The translations under genes were made by a program, and so were the position numbers. From Elephas maximus indicus (Eukaryota; Chordata; Mammalia; Proboscidea; Elephantidae): a DNA stretch of 64,000 nucleotides. Below are positions 1 to 11,639 of this stretch, piece after piece. Position 1 is the first letter of the stretch. Each line of letters opens with the position of its first letter. The notes below the pieces were generated by a model. That model made no database searches. It was not told the origin of the DNA and saw nothing but the letters and a program-made list of their open reading frames with translations. The DNA lies in assembly GCF_024166365.1 (NCBI RefSeq), contig NC_064821.1, positions 50,247,093-50,311,092 on the forward strand, given 5' to 3'.

Positions 1-59
1 AAGGCTATTTTGAGGATTCACTGAGTAAAAATAAAACAGCGCTTGGCATATATTAAGCG

Positions 60-950
60 CTTTATGTTGTTGTTAGGTGCCATTAAGTCAGTTCCAACTC
101 ATAGTGACCTTAGGTATAACAGAATGAAACACTGCCTGGTCCTGCACCATCCTCACAATCATTGTTATGCTTGAGCCCACTGTTGTAGTCACTGTGTCAA
201 TCTTGCTCTGTTGAGGGTCTTCCTCTTTCTAACTATTTTATCAAGCATGATGTCCTTCTCCAGGGACTGATTCCTCCCGATAACATATCCAGAGTATGTG
301 AGACATAGTCTTGACATCCTTGCCTCTAAGAAGAATTCTGGTTGTATTTCTTTCAAGACACATTTGTTCATCCTTTTGACAGTCCACAGTATGTTCAATA
401 TTCTTCGCCAACACCATATTCAAAGGCATCGGTTCTTCTTCGGTCTTCCTTATTCATTGTGCAGCTTTTGCATGCATATGAGATGAATGAAAACACCATG
501 GCTTGGGTCAGGCGCACCTTAGCCCTCAAAGTGATGACTTTGCTTTTAACTCTTTTTAGCACTTTGCAGCAAATCTGCCTGATGTAATGTGTTGTTTGAT
601 TTCTTGACTGCTGCCTCCATGGGCACTGATTGTGGATCCAACAAAATGAAATCCTTGATAACCTATTTTCTCCATTTACCATGATGTTGCTTATTGGTCC
701 AGTTGTGAGGATTTTTGTTTTCTTCATGTTCAGGTATAATCCATATTGAAGGCTGTGGTCTTTGATCTTCATCAGTAAGTGCTTTAATGAGTCTTCCTCA
801 GATCCTGATGGTGCACTCTTCTTCATGTAGTCCAGTGTCTCAGATTATTTGTTCAACATACAGATTGAATACGTATGGTGAAAGGATACAACCCTGACAC
901 ATAGCTTTCCTAACTTTAAACCATGCAGTATGCCCTTGTTCTATTCGAAC
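60..950 (-). mobile_element. RTE/BovB-like LINE 3' fragment
   Basis: The reverse strand encodes the end of an RTE-clade reverse transcriptase protein: SLQYGLYLNMKKTKILTTGP, then a diverged RMNKCVLKEIQPEFFLEARM segment. The 3' tail (GTTGTTAGGTGCCATTAAGT reversed) resembles the AfroSINE tail. It is 5'-truncated and full of stops and frameshifts. Confidence 0.85.
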
Positions 951-975
951 TATATAAATGGTAGTTATTATTACC

Positions 976-1180
976 AAGTCCCTGGGTGGTACAAATGATT
1001 AAGCTCCTAACTAGTAATCAAAAGGCTGGTGGTTCCATCCCACCCAGACGTGCCTCGGAAGGAAGGCCTGGAAATCTGCTTTCAAAAGGTCAACCTTAAA
1101 ACCCTTTGGAGCAGTTATACTCTGACACACATGGGATCACCATGAGTAAGAATCAACTTGATGCCAACTGGTTTGGTTTA
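976..1180 (+). mobile_element. AfroSINE, CTGGGTGGT-head type
   Basis: The head is AGTCCCTGGGTGGTACAAAT. The tail ATGAGTAAGAATCAACTTGA ends at GGTTTGGTTT. Diverged. Confidence 0.85.
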
Positions 1181-1385
1181 TTATCACTTCGGGGTAGCCT
1201 GTTCCTGTTTCTACTGAGAGTTAAAAATCAAACGTCACTTCTCAGCACCCAGTGGTGAATTCACTTTGGACACCAATTCTTAAAGGTTACTAGTGGGACT
1301 TTATATGCAGTATTGTAGGTTTGTGGGCAAAAAAGAACAGATCTTAAAGACAGCTAATAGTGCTCATCAAACTAACGTGTATAAC

Positions 1386-1520
1386 TGTCCTGGGGAGCTT
1401 GTTAAAATACAGATTCTGACTCAGTAAGTCTGGGGTAGGCCTGAGATTTTACATTTCTAACAAGGTCCCAGGTGATGCTGACACTGCTGGTCAGGAGGCC
1501 ACACTCTGAGTAGCAGGTGC
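1386..1520 (+). mobile_element. MER5A-like hAT nonautonomous element
   Basis: GGGGAGCTTGTTAAAATACA followed by CAGGTGATGCTGACACTGCT matches the MER5A consensus core. Confidence 0.7.
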
Positions 1521-1554
1521 TGGAGCACATAATGGAATGAGCTTTAGAACACAG

Positions 1555-1745
1555 AATTTCAGAGTTAGATAGATCTGGGTTCAAATCCTAACCCTACTAT
1601 CTACTAGTATTGTCATCTTGGACATGTTACTCAGGCCTTGTGAGTTCCCATTTCATCATCAGTGAAATGGAGCTAAGGACTACTTCCCTAGGTTATTGTG
1701 ATGATAAATTAAGTCATGTAAGTACTGTGCAGAGCATCTGTGTAA
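1555..1745 (+). mobile_element. MIR SINE
   Basis: The MIR core is visible: CTGGGTTCAAATCCTAACCC, then CATTTCATCATCAGTGAAAT and AAGTACTGTGCAGAGCATC. Confidence 0.8.
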
Positions 1746-1774
1746 GGCCATAATAAATAAAAAACAAACAAACA

Positions 1775-1932
1775 AACCTGCTGCCATCAAGTTGATTCCC
1801 AGTCATAGCAACCTCATAGGAAAGAGTAGAACTGCCCCATAGAGTTCCCAAGGAGGGCGGGGTGGATCTGAACTGCTGACCTTTTGGATAGCAGCCATAG
1901 TACTTTACCACTATACCACCAGGGTTTCCAGT
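1775..1932 (-). mobile_element. AfroSINE, CCCTGGTGGC-head type
   Basis: On the plus strand it reads CTGCTGCCATCAAGTTGATT to CTATACCACCAGGGTTTCC, the reverse of the AfroSINE. Confidence 0.88.
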
Positions 1933-2111
1933 AAATAGACGCTATTTCTATTGTTATAAGAATAAAACAGTCCTTTGCCTATGTCGTTGACAGGGAGATT
2001 TTTTATTATATATGCTTTTATGCCTTTTGAATTTTACATCCCATGACTTATTTTTGAACTATATCAATAAACAACACTGTGTTCGCTATAGCAAAGGCAG
2101 TCCAGCCTGTG

Positions 2112-2316
2112 GTTAGGAGCCTGGCTTTGGAGCCGCTCTGCCTGGGCTGTGATCTTGGCTCCACCACTAATTTACTATGTTATTTCATAAAATACTTAAC
2201 CTCTGTATGTCTGCATTTTCTTGTCAAAGGATGATAATAGTACCTACCTCCCAGAGCTGTTTTGAGGATTAAATGTAAAGCACTTAGAACAGTGCCTGCC
2301 ACAGAGTAAGCAGTGT
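2112..2316 (+). mobile_element. MIR SINE
   Basis: It runs from CTGGCTTTGGAGCCGCTCTG through CCACTAATTTACTATG to AGAACAGTGCCTGCCACAG, a nearly full MIR. Confidence 0.85.
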
Positions 2317-2482
2317 TGAGTGCTACCTGAACCCTATGATACTAGGAAACAGAGATGGTTAGAGAAATCCCCCCACCCTTTGTGTTCAGGAAAATGGCTC
2401 ACTGCAAACCACCACCCTTCTCATATGACTCAGATGAGCCTCACTGATGCCCCCTTGTTTACCTGTGTGTGTAAGGCCAGAC

Positions 2483-2672
2483 ACCAAAACCAAACCCAAG
2501 TCTATTCCTACTCAAAGTGACCCTGTAGGACAGAGTAGAACTGTCCCATAGGGTTTCCAAGACTGTATACTTTACAGGAAAAGACTGCCATTTCTTTCTC
2601 CCTCAGAGCAGCTGATGGGTTCGAACCACTGACCTTTTGGTAAGCAGCTGAGCACTTACACAGACCCTCCAA
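2483..2672 (-). mobile_element. AfroSINE, long form
   Basis: Reverse-oriented copy that keeps the extra internal segment (ACTGCCATTTCTTTCTCCCT) seen in the longer subfamily. Confidence 0.85.
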
Positions 2673-3130
2673 GTTCCCATTTCCTTACCTCAGAATGACT
2701 AACTATTGTCCTCACTCATCAGTCAGAAACTGCATATTAACCAAAACTTTGGTTAACCTCCTTTCCTCCCCCCAAGGCTCTGAACTCTGGCGCACCTTCA
2801 GCCTGAGCCCCTCCTAGAGAACAGGCTGGCCTCAGTGTAAAACATTCTGATTTACTCCCTGATGATGGCATTCTTTCACTTCCCCATACCTGGGCTTTTC
2901 TAGCCTTGTTTACTCTGTCTCAATAAAAGAAAATGCTTTTTTCCCCAACTCTTGAGTCATTGCAGAGCTTGTGATTGGAGTGTTCATTGTAGCAGTCTCC
3001 GCCCCGCCCCCACCCCGGCCCTCCCCCACTATCGTAAGAGTCCCTTTCCCCCTTTCCTTTCTGAGTAAGGCCTCTCCCTACCAAATCTGGATTTTGTTTC
3101 TCACTTGACGTCACTATCTAAGGGCTTATT

Positions 3131-3291
3131 GAAAACCCTGGTGGCATACTGGTTAAAAGCTACAGCTGCTAATAACAAGGTCAGCAGTTTGAATCCACCA
3201 GGCACTCCTTGCAAACTGTGGGGCAGCTCTGCTCTGCCCTATAGGGTTGCTATGAGTCAGAATTGACTCGAAGGCAATGGGGTTTGGTTTA
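3131..3291 (+). mobile_element. AfroSINE, CCCTGGTGGC-head type
   Basis: Head GAAAACCCTGGTGGCATACT; tail GAGTCAGAATTGACTCGAAG, then GGGGTTTGGTTTA. Confidence 0.9.
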
Positions 3292-3489
3292 TTACCTACC
3301 TTCTGCTGAAGCTGAGGTAGTCAGCAATTCTGGGCATGAATGGAGGTGGACACAGAGGGGTCTTGCCCTCAGCCAAGTCCACCCTGCCTAGCCAGACTAC
3401 TGAAGGAACAATCAGTGGCTAGTCTAGCAGAAGGCTTCCCTCCGGGAGAAATTTTGATGTCAGCCACAACTGCTGCCTTATTTGGGACA

Positions 3490-3711
3490 CAAAAGGATTA
3501 TTTATAAAGACATACATGGTATAGACAGTATGCACTTGACTACTAAGGTTGGTGGTTTGAACCCACCCAGTATTGCCACAGAAGAAAGGCCTGGAAACCT
3601 GGTTCTGAAAAGATTACAGCCTAAGAACCCTATGGAGCAGTTCTACTCTGTAACACATGGGATTGCCATAAGTCAAAATCAACTTGACAGCAATAGATTT
3701 TGTTTTGTTTT
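3490..3711 (+). mobile_element. AfroSINE, diverged
   Basis: GTTGGTGGTTTGAACCCACC, GAAGAAAGGCCTGGAAACCT and CATAAGTCAAAATCAACTTG mark the body. Confidence 0.82.
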
Positions 3712-3917
3712 ATATATCTGACAAGGAAGCAGACAGGATTTCTGAATAAAAAGACTTTTAAGAGTTGTGAACTATCAAGTGCTGTATTTCTCAAAGGGTC
3801 ATCTGTAGACCGCTTGGCTTCACCACTAATTCACTGTCACATGGCCTTCTTCAAGGCAGATGTGGAGCCCATCTTTTTAAAAGGGGTCGAAAGACATTCA
3901 GCAAACTGTTTAGTAGA

Positions 3918-4126
3918 AGGAGCCCTGGTGGTACAACAGTTAAGCATCTATCTGGCTGCTAGCCAAAAGGCTGGCAGTTTGAACCCACCCAGTAGTCCTG
4001 CAGGAGAAAGACCTGGCGATCTACTTCCATAAAGATTGCAGCCAAGAAAACCCTATGGGAGAGTTCCACTCTGTCATATGGGGTCACTACGAGTTAGAAT
4101 TCACTCAATGTCATCCAATAACAACA
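3918..4126 (+). mobile_element. AfroSINE, long form
   Basis: Head AAGGAGCCCTGGTGGTACAA; internal CTTCCATAAAGATTGCAGCC. Confidence 0.87.
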
Positions 4127-4334
4127 TGTTTAGTATACACAGTAAAACCTGTGAGACCTGGAACTGGAGGGACTGCCTTAATTTTCTGGGTCTAACAAGT
4201 TTTCTACCTTTGACAGGGTGCAGTCTTACCACTTTTTGATTGTTTTAGTAGAAAATGAGTTTTCCTTCTCAGGCATATTTCCACCTTACACAGTTTCTGA
4301 CTTTTGCAGGTTTTCCTTTTGTATGTAATCACTT

Positions 4335-4452
4335 GGAAACCCTGGTGGCATATGGTTAAGTGCTACGGCTGCTAACCAAAAGGTATGCAGTTCGAATCTG
4401 CCAGGTGCTCCTTGGAAACCCTGTGGGGCAGTTCTACTGTTCTATAGGGTAG
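4335..4452 (+). mobile_element. AfroSINE, tail-truncated, with target-site duplication
   Basis: Head GGAAACCCTGGTGGCATATG. It is flanked by direct repeats ATGTAATCACTT at 4323-4334 and 4453-4464. It lacks the terminal GACTCGACGG segment. Confidence 0.88.
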
Positions 4453-4464
4453 ATGTAATCACTT

Positions 4465-5560
4465 AACAACCAGACGGGCAGGGTTACCTAGTGGTGACTG
4501 GAGTAGGCACAGGTGTCTGGCTGCAGTAGAGGGTTATCTGCTGAGCAAGGTACGGGGCTGATGGCTGCCCTGAGTGCCTGGGTGGGAGGCATGTCCCTAT
4601 TCCCTAGAGTGTGTAGGTGGGTGGGTTTTGCAGCAGGACTTTGGGCACCCAATGCTGTTGGCTGTAAGGACTGGAGGGTACAACTATTCTTGGACTCCTG
4701 TTGCAGGCGGCTAGGTGGAGTGGGTGGTGCCCCTCAGAACTCTGGCCCCTGATGTGGGTAGATGAGGACCCTGCTTAATGGTCAGGGCAGTGTCAAATAT
4801 TACAAATCTGCCACTCCCCCCTTAGCTGCTGCAGTTGAAAACAGGCTTCAGGTATATACCCTGGGGGACTGTGCTAATGGGCCCACACCAGTCTAGGCAA
4901 GGGTGAAAGGCATTCAAAGTTCGTGAACCCCTTATGCCTGTACCTAGGCAATGCCTACCCTGAGTTCCTGGTTTAGGAGAGCTGGCAGATTTTTTTTTCC
5001 CGTTTGTTGATTTGTTCCCTCTCTGCAGCTGGGAGAATGCCTCGGGGGTGGGGGGGGCACACAATGGGTCCCACTTCCGGCTCAAGTGGCTTGGCAATTG
5101 CCGAAGCCAGACTGGGACAGAGCAGAGCTGAGAGGGGAAGGTAAATGGGAGAGAGGTACTTCCCAGGCAGGGGAAGAATTTTATTGGTCCTGCATGGTAG
5201 GTTAGACGCACTTAACTTTAGCAGATTCAGTACCACTTCTCCCTGGTTCTGGAGGCTTGAGCAGACTCCCCACTACTTGGTTCCTCCCAGTGTGGAAAAC
5301 ATGTCCCAAGGGCTACTGCTTGCTTCAGCCTGTGCACACGCCAAGTGATCCAGCCTGCAAGGTGCTGGCCAGGTCGAGTCTAGCAAATCCTTGCTGCTTC
5401 TGAACTGTCTCTCCCTCCCCCTGCCACTCAGCCCAATGCCTCAACTTTGATGTTCAGGGCTCCTAGATTGTCATAATCAATTCACTTGTTTTTTTTTTGT
5501 CTTTGTTGTAAGAGGGACCACAGGAAGCATCTGACTACTCCGCCATCTCAGGCCCCCAAC
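4465..5560 (-). mobile_element. Orphan L1 5'UTR
   Basis: Read on the minus strand from 5560, it starts with a C/G run and GCCTGAGATGGCGGAGTAGT, which fits the YY1-containing start of a mammalian L1 5'UTR. About 1 kb of GC-rich promoter-like sequence follows. No ORF1 or ORF2 follows below 4465, so this is a detached 5' end. I base the family call on the 5' signature and on recall of elephant L1 starts. Confidence 0.6.
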
Positions 5561-5615
5561 TCCATCACTTAATACTGGAAACAGCATATAAAATTAATGG
5601 TGGCCATTTACTAAT

Positions 5616-5770
5616 CGGTGGCATAGTGGTTAAGTACTACGGCTGCTAACCAAAGGGTCGGCAGTTCGAATCCGCCAGGCGCTCCTTGGAAACTATATGG
5701 CAGTTCTACTCTGTCCTATAGGGTCGCTATGCGGCGGAATCGACTCAACGGCATTGGTTTTTTTTGGTTA
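5616..5770 (+). mobile_element. AfroSINE, CCCTGGTGGC-head type, little diverged
   Basis: CGGCTGCTAACCAAAGGGTC and GGCAGTTCGAATCCGCCAGG keep an intact B box. The tail GGAATCGACTCAACGGCATT ends in a T-rich stretch. Confidence 0.9.
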
Positions 5771-5789
5771 TTTACTAATCTTATATGCT

Positions 5790-6250
5790 GTTCCAGTTAC
5801 TACTGATTGGTGTGTAATAAACCACCCCAAACTCAGTGGTATAAAACAACACCATTTTTTATTATTCTTTTAATTCTGTATGGCAGAAATTTGGAAAGTC
5901 CACAGTGGGAACAGTTTATTTCTGCACCATGACATCTGGGGCCTCAGTCAGGAAGACTTAAAAGTGGGGTGACTCTATGGCTGGGGGCTGGGACCACTTG
6001 GAAGTATCTTCTTATTTGTCTGGATGATGTTGGCTCTTGGCTGGGACCTCAGCTGGAAAACCTACTCATAGCTTCCACGTGGCATGGACTTCCTCACAAC
6101 ATGGCAGCCTCAGGCTAGTCAAACTTCCTACATGGTGGCTCAGGGCTTCAAACGCAGGTGTTCCAGCTAATAAGGCAGAAGCTACATTGCTTTTTATGAC
6201 CTAGCCTTGGACTTGGACATCACACAGCATTATTTCTGCCACGTTCTACT
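5790..6250 (-). mobile_element. MaLR (MLT1-like) LTR fossil
   Basis: ACCCCAAACTCAGTGGTATA and ACAACATGGCAGCCTCAGGC fit an inverted, old MLT1-type solo LTR of the ERVL-MaLR group. It looks ancient, from before the placental radiation. Confidence 0.55.
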
Positions 6251-6496
6251 GCGTACAAGTGAGTCACAAGCCCACCAGATTCAAGGGAAGAAGGATTGGC
6301 CTTTACCTCTTGATAGGGGAGTGGCAAGGTTCTAGTGGAGCATATGGGTTAGGAGATACTGTTACAGACAATTCGGAAAATACAGTATTCCACACACGCT
6401 TACCTAGAAAAGGAGAACAGTGTAGTGGGGTTGGGAACTCTGGCCCTATTTGGAGATTTTCCTAAGAGCCTTGTAACAGTATAAATGGCATATAAA

Positions 6497-6712
6497 ATAA
6501 TAACAGCCAACACTTAGTGTGTGTGTCAGGCACTGTTCTAAGTGCTATCTATATTAACTCATTAAATCTCACAATGCTGTGATGTAGGTACCATTATTAT
6601 CCCCAATTTACAGATGAAGCACAGGGATGTTAAGTAACTTGTTCCAGGTCACATGGCTACTGAGGAAGGGCCGGAATTTGAACCCCAGCAATCTGGCGCC
6701 AGAGTCCAAGCC
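6497..6712 (-). mobile_element. MIR SINE
   Basis: GGCACTGTTCTAAGTGCTAT, TACAGATGAAGCACAGGGAT and GGTCACATGGCTACTGAGGA are the inverted MIR blocks. Confidence 0.85.
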
Positions 6713-6749
6713 CTTAAACATTATGTATCTTACCTCTCAATGTGGACAA

Positions 6750-6890
6750 TTCATTTACTCACTCATTCCATCATTCACCATATTTACTGTATACCTACTA
6801 TGTGCCAAGTACTGTGCTAGGAGCCGTTTGTCCAGTGGTGAGAGAAGTTGGAAGCCCTGACCTCAAGCACTTACAGAATATATGTAATGA
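6750..6890 (-). mobile_element. L2-type LINE 3' fragment
   Basis: TACTATGTGCCAAGTACTGT followed by AGCCCTGACCTCAAGCACTT is typical of inverted old L2 3' sequence. Confidence 0.5.
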
Positions 6891-7065
6891 CTAGTGGAGA
6901 CTGATTTTGAATGGATATTTTACAGTGCAATCTTAGGGAAAATAAACGATGATTGCTATTGAACTAAATATTTATGGTACTCTATTTTATGTACTGAAAA
7001 GGATTCAGGAAACCCGCAGACGTCCTTGTCTTATTTATGGTGAGGGCAGTAGAATAAAAATAGAG

Positions 7066-7256
7066 GATAAGAGCATGGACTCGGAAGCCAGCCAAATCTG
7101 GGCTCTTCTATTTCCTAGCAGTTCTTTCACCTCTGTGACTCTGTTTCCTCGTATGGAAAATGGAGAAAACAGTTCTTACCTCTGAGGGCAGCTGAGATAT
7201 GAAACAAGTGCATAGAACAATGCCTGGTACCAAGTAAGCACTCGATAAGTGTTAAC
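7066..7256 (+). mobile_element. MIR SINE
   Basis: GAGCATGGACTCGGAAGCCA to ATAGAACAATGCCTGGTACC, a near full MIR. Confidence 0.85.
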
Positions 7257-7259
7257 TAT

Positions 7260-7438
7260 TGATTGGGTGGTGCAAATGGTTAACGTGCTCAGCTGCTGAA
7301 AGGTTGGAAGTTTGGGTCTACCCACTGGTGCCTCAGAAGAAAGGCCTGGTGATTTACCTCTGAAAAAAATCAGCCATTTAAAATTCTTGGTGCAGAGTTC
7401 TACTCTGACACTCATGTGGTCACCATTAGTCCATACTG
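7260..7438 (+). mobile_element. AfroSINE, CTGGGTGGT-head type
   Basis: TTGGGTGGTGCAAATGGTTA to TCTACTCTGACACTCATGTG. It directly abuts the next SINE. Confidence 0.87.
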
Positions 7439-7450
7439 GTATTCATTACA

Positions 7451-7620
7451 GAAACCCTGGTGGTGTAGTGGTCAAGTGCTACAGCTGCTAACCAAGAGGT
7501 CGGCAGTTCAAATCCACCAGGCGCTCTCTGGAAACTCTATGGGGCGGTTCTACTCTGTCCTACAGGGTCACTATTAGTTGGAATCGTCTTGACGGCAGTG
7601 GGCTTGGTTTTTTTTTTTTT
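7451..7620 (+). mobile_element. AfroSINE, CCCTGGTGGC-head type, with target-site duplication
   Basis: Head GAAACCCTGGTGGTGTAGTG; it ends in T12. Flanked by GTATTCATTACA at 7439-7450 and 7621-7632. Confidence 0.92.
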
Positions 7621-7904
7621 GTATTCATTACAAGTGGGCAGGAACACACTTGTTTTGTTGTATGATGCAATGCTGACATCTAGTGGCCTGTTTATACAGC
7701 TAGTTCTTCGAGTAAAAACAGTTTCAAATATATCCATTTTTTGTAGCATAATATCTCAGTCTTGGACTTTTTTCTTCAGGCTCTTACGTGCCTATGTATG
7801 CTATACACGTCACTAGAATAATGTTCTTTAATCCTTGGAAGCAGCTGCTTTAAAATGAGATAGCATGCCAGGTACAAAGCATACTAACTACTTGGGAAAG
7901 AGTT

Positions 7905-8080
7905 TCTATTTCTTAAGCACCTACATGAGGCAGGCACTCTACATCAATTACCTAATTTAAACCTCACAGCTACCCTGTGTGGTGGGTACTACTATTCCCA
8001 CTTTATAAGAGGGGAACTGAGGCCTGGAGAGGGTCTGTGGTTTGCTCAGGGTCACAACGCTGTTAGAGGGGGCTGGGCTC
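7905..8080 (-). mobile_element. MIR SINE
   Basis: GAGGCAGGCACTCTACATCA, GGGGAACTGAGGCCTGGAGA and CAGGGTCACAACGCTG. Confidence 0.8.
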
Positions 8081-8119
8081 TCTACCCTGGAAGCCTGAGC
8101 TCCTCACCACAGCTGCCTT

Positions 8120-8890
8120 CCTCAGTGCTGCAGGTCTGGGCTCACCACTGCCCCGGTTTGCTGTTAGATGGGAGAGGGTGGCAACAGAAGGACAGAAGGC
8201 AGCCTGCCCACAGCACAGGCTTTGGATTTGGGATGCAGGAACATCCCAGGAAACTAGCCTCCCCAGGGAGCAGTGGGGAGAAGAGGCCAGAGGTATCTGT
8301 CACCCCTAGATACCACCCACTGATCAGATTCGGTGGAAACTGACCAAAGGCCTAAATCCCCCCAAAAAGAGGTTCTCTGTGTCTCAGCCCTCTGCGTCCC
8401 TGGGGAGTAGGGGACTTGCATGGGGGGGGGGGGTGACAGAAAAGGTGGCTGATGTGCTTATCCTCCATCACAAGAGTAATACATGCCTGTTAAAAACATG
8501 CTAAGTACAGTTTTATAGAACAAGTGAAAATGTTAAGTGCCCTTATCTGCCTTCTTCCTGTTGTCCCCAACCCTTTCCTCAGAAGTTAACCACGTATTCT
8601 TCCAGCTCTTTTTCTAGTCGTTCAAACATGTTTAGGTACCACATATACACGCACATGGCCTTTTTCAAAAAGACAAAAATAAGGTTATTCCGTACATACT
8701 AATCTACAAGTTGTTTTCTTTCGCTTAAAATCGTGGGGGACATCATTCCATAAATTGGTACAATGATTTACATGTGTTAGAGCTTAGTGTTTTCAAGAAC
8801 CCTTTGTCTGGGGAGACCATGGTAGCTAATGCCCACAGAATAAAGTACCAGAGACAAAGGAGTTATACAGAGAAAAAACCCAGGAGACCT
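8120..8890. other. Intergenic, no gene seen
   Basis: There are no exon-like ORFs with splice sites. It contains a run of 13 G at about 8422-8434. An old AT-rich repeat-like stretch (8460-8770) could not be assigned to a family. Confidence 0.5.
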
Positions 8891-9435
8891 ACAGAGAGTC
8901 CCCCTTCAGTATTCTGTAGAGTACTATCCAGTATGCATGTGAGGAGAGTACCCAAGACTAGAGAAAGAACAATCTGAGAGGAATGCTGGTGTGGGGTTTA
9001 CATTAACTTTTCCCCAAAGATTTGGTCTTTGCCCTCAGTTCCTGAGACATAATTTCTAACAAAACAAAACCTTGGAATTAACTGTCTTCCGTAAGGAATA
9101 CAGACCACACATACAGGTTAGGTGAGGTGATGAGGTAATTGTGGGGTGGGGGCTGGCCAGGCTAGAAAGACCCATCTCAGGATCACCTCCTGATATCAAC
9201 TGACCTCAGGGAAGAAGGGCTGGAGTTTGTATTATGTAATGAGATCTCAAATAAAAGCTCTGGACACTGAAGCTCCACGAGCTTCCTGGTTGGTGAAAGA
9301 CATCCATGTATGTGGTAGGCTAATGTGCTCTTTGGGACACTGAAGCTGTGCTTTGAGAACCTTCTCAGACCTTGCCCTATATATCTCTGTAGTTTTTCTT
9401 CCTACAATAAAACTGTAATCACTGTTAGAAAAAAA
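8890..9435 (+). mobile_element. Possible ERV-type LTR fossil
   Basis: GAGCTTCCTGGTTGGTGAAA followed by a poly(A) signal (AATAAA near 9407) resembles the 3' part of old ERV LTRs. Limits and family are uncertain. No protein-coding viral parts are seen. Confidence 0.35.
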
Positions 9436-10136
9436 AGAACTCTTCATGGATTTTGAAGAGTAAAATCCTTAGGTTATGCAAATACTCCACCCCTAATAAC
9501 TTTTTACATTGAGTCTCTGCCTCCTCTGTCCCCATCACTTAGGATTCAGCTAAAAGAGTAATGATGTGGGCCAACAACCTGGTAATGAGTCAGAAGAGGA
9601 AATCTTTGTGTGATTCTTCATCCACAACTACTTACTCTTTATTCCTGAGTTTCTCCACAGAGATAGTAAGAGGGAAGTTACTTGTATGGCTTACCAACTA
9701 TGCACAAATAAAAACAAACCTTGAGCACACTTCTTTTCTTAGTTTCACATTTGTCAAAAAAGGTGGGTGATTTTAACATACAGGGAGCAGCTGTTGGAAA
9801 TACAGGAAATTCAAAGTAAACGTTAACACTAAACCTTAAATGGGAGGAGGTCCAAAAATACTGTTTTCTTTCCCTTGGTAATTGCAAAGATGCTTAAAAA
9901 GATATGTATCAAATATATCAAAGTCAGCTTTCTTAAAAAAATATTTGGGGCCCTTGCACTGCTGATGATTTGAGGGCCTAGTCTATCAATCATTAAGGAA
10001 TCTCTGCTTTGTCACCTAGTCATTGAGATGCTAATATTTACAACTTCAACAGACGTTTGGTAAGCACTGGCGATGCATCAAGCAATCAGGCTCTTGAAAA
10101 GTCGACAGACATACATTTATCTATCAGTAATTACAA
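9436..10136. other. Intergenic, nothing recognised
   Basis: AT-rich unique-looking sequence with no supported gene or repeat. Confidence 0.5.
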
Positions 10137-10312
10137 TCCCGTTAACATGCGCAGCTGCTGACTAAAAGGTTGGGGGTTCAAGTCCACTCAGAGATGCCTT
10201 GGAAGAAAGGCCTGGTAATCAGCATGAAAACCCTATGGATCACAGCTCTACTCTGACACACACAGGGTGGCCATGAGTTGGAGTCAACCCGACAACAACT
10301 GGTTTTTAAAAA
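10137..10312 (+). mobile_element. AfroSINE, CTGGGTGGT-head type, 5'-truncated
   Basis: TGCGCAGCTGCTGACTAAAA to GTCAACCCGACAACAACTGG. Confidence 0.85.
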
Positions 10313-10979
10313 CAAGCCAGTGTGTTCTTTCAACTTTGAATTAATTTAATGGGCATTTCCTATGTGCCAGGCTGTGCTAGAGCCAGCTCCTACGGGCTAC
10401 TGAGAACCGATTTCTAAATTTTCAGGAATTTTGAAAACCAACTGACAAACAGCCATTATTAAAAACTAAGTTATATGAACTTACACTTAAATTATATTAA
10501 AAACAAAGGCAAAAAATACCCAAAACTCATCAACTCTTAATTATGTTACATTTTACTATTGTCTATGCTCTTGACATTATTTACATCTATTGTGTCTGTG
10601 TAGTAGATGGGTGATGGCACCTCTCTTCCCTAGTGAGTTCACTAAGCTCCTGTTGGTAGTTAGAAATCAGACAAGGTGGCAGTATTTACACCATGGAAAT
10701 GGGCAAATGCTACAAACTGCTACTTGATTTATTGTTGATTGGCCTCTTAAGAAAGTGAAGAGAAAACGTTAATGCTGCAAATCAGGCTTAAAGTGTTATC
10801 ATTTCAGTAGCCTTTACATTGTGAATAGCACCAAAAACCTGAGGAAGTATTCTTCCAGTATTTGAAAGCTCTTACTGTATTGATTCAGCAAAGAGCTGAA
10901 TTATGTCACTGAGGTAAGAGTGAAGCTCAAAATAAGTGAAGTTGGGAAGGGGTGAAGTTACTGAAGAGAATTCAGATGG
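10313..10979. other. Intergenic, nothing recognised
   Basis: No gene is seen. A short L2-like scrap (TCCTATGTGCCAGGCTGTGC) lies at about 10358. Confidence 0.45.
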
Positions 10980-11132
10980 AGATGGTAAAGCATTCAGCTG
11001 CTAACAGAAAGACGAAACCCACCAGGGGCTCTGGGGGAGAAAGATGCGGCAGTCTGCTCCATAAAGATTCCATCCTTGGAAACTCTGTGGGGCAGTTCTA
11101 CTCTGTCCTGCAGGGTCGCTGAGTCGGAATCT
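10980..11132 (+). mobile_element. AfroSINE, long form
   Basis: AGAAAGATGCGGCAGTCTGC and CATAAAGATTCCATCCTTGG carry the long-form internal segment. Confidence 0.85.
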
Positions 11133-11272
11133 TTTTTTCTTTTTTTAATTAAAGAACATTAGTCAACATTCATGTCAAAACTACGCTCCTTTGTCAATGA
11201 CGATGAGATGAACGCAGCAGTGATCAAGCATTTATTCCGTCTGGTTTTGTGACAGTATCGTTGGTGATAAAA

Positions 11273-11441
11273 AACCAGCCAAGCCAAACCCGCTGCCGTC
11301 GAGTCGGTCCGGACTCACAGCGAACCTATAGGACACAGTAGAACCGCCCCATACCGTTTCCAAGGTGCGCCTGGTGGATCCGAACTGCCGACCTCTTGGT
11401 TAGCAGCCATAGCTCTTAACCTCTACGCCACCAGGGCTTCC
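11273..11441 (-). mobile_element. AfroSINE, CCCTGGTGGC-head type
   Basis: Reverse copy CGCTGCCGTCGAGTCGGTCC to CTACGCCACCAGGGCTTCC, with little divergence. It lies 200 bp upstream of the CENPS CpG island and is flanked by TTGGTGA-type repeats. Confidence 0.9.
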
Positions 11442-11639
11442 TTGTTGGTGACAGGATTATAAAAACTCACAGTGGATTTTGCAAGTCACACTCAAGTTAT
11501 AAATGTATGGAATTTACAATAAGGTACTATATTTCCTTAAAAAAAAAAAATTAGTATTTGTAAATTGTGTGCTATGCATCCTATAACGTACTCTCTACCT
11601 ACGCGCACACTTTTTCCCAGAGAACCTGCCGTTAACCAC

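Noticed and set aside
4513-5348. Host genes in the GC-rich stretch at 4.5-5.3 kb
   Set aside because: The open frames overlap on both strands with no splice sites or known motifs. The block reads better as an inverted L1 5'UTR.
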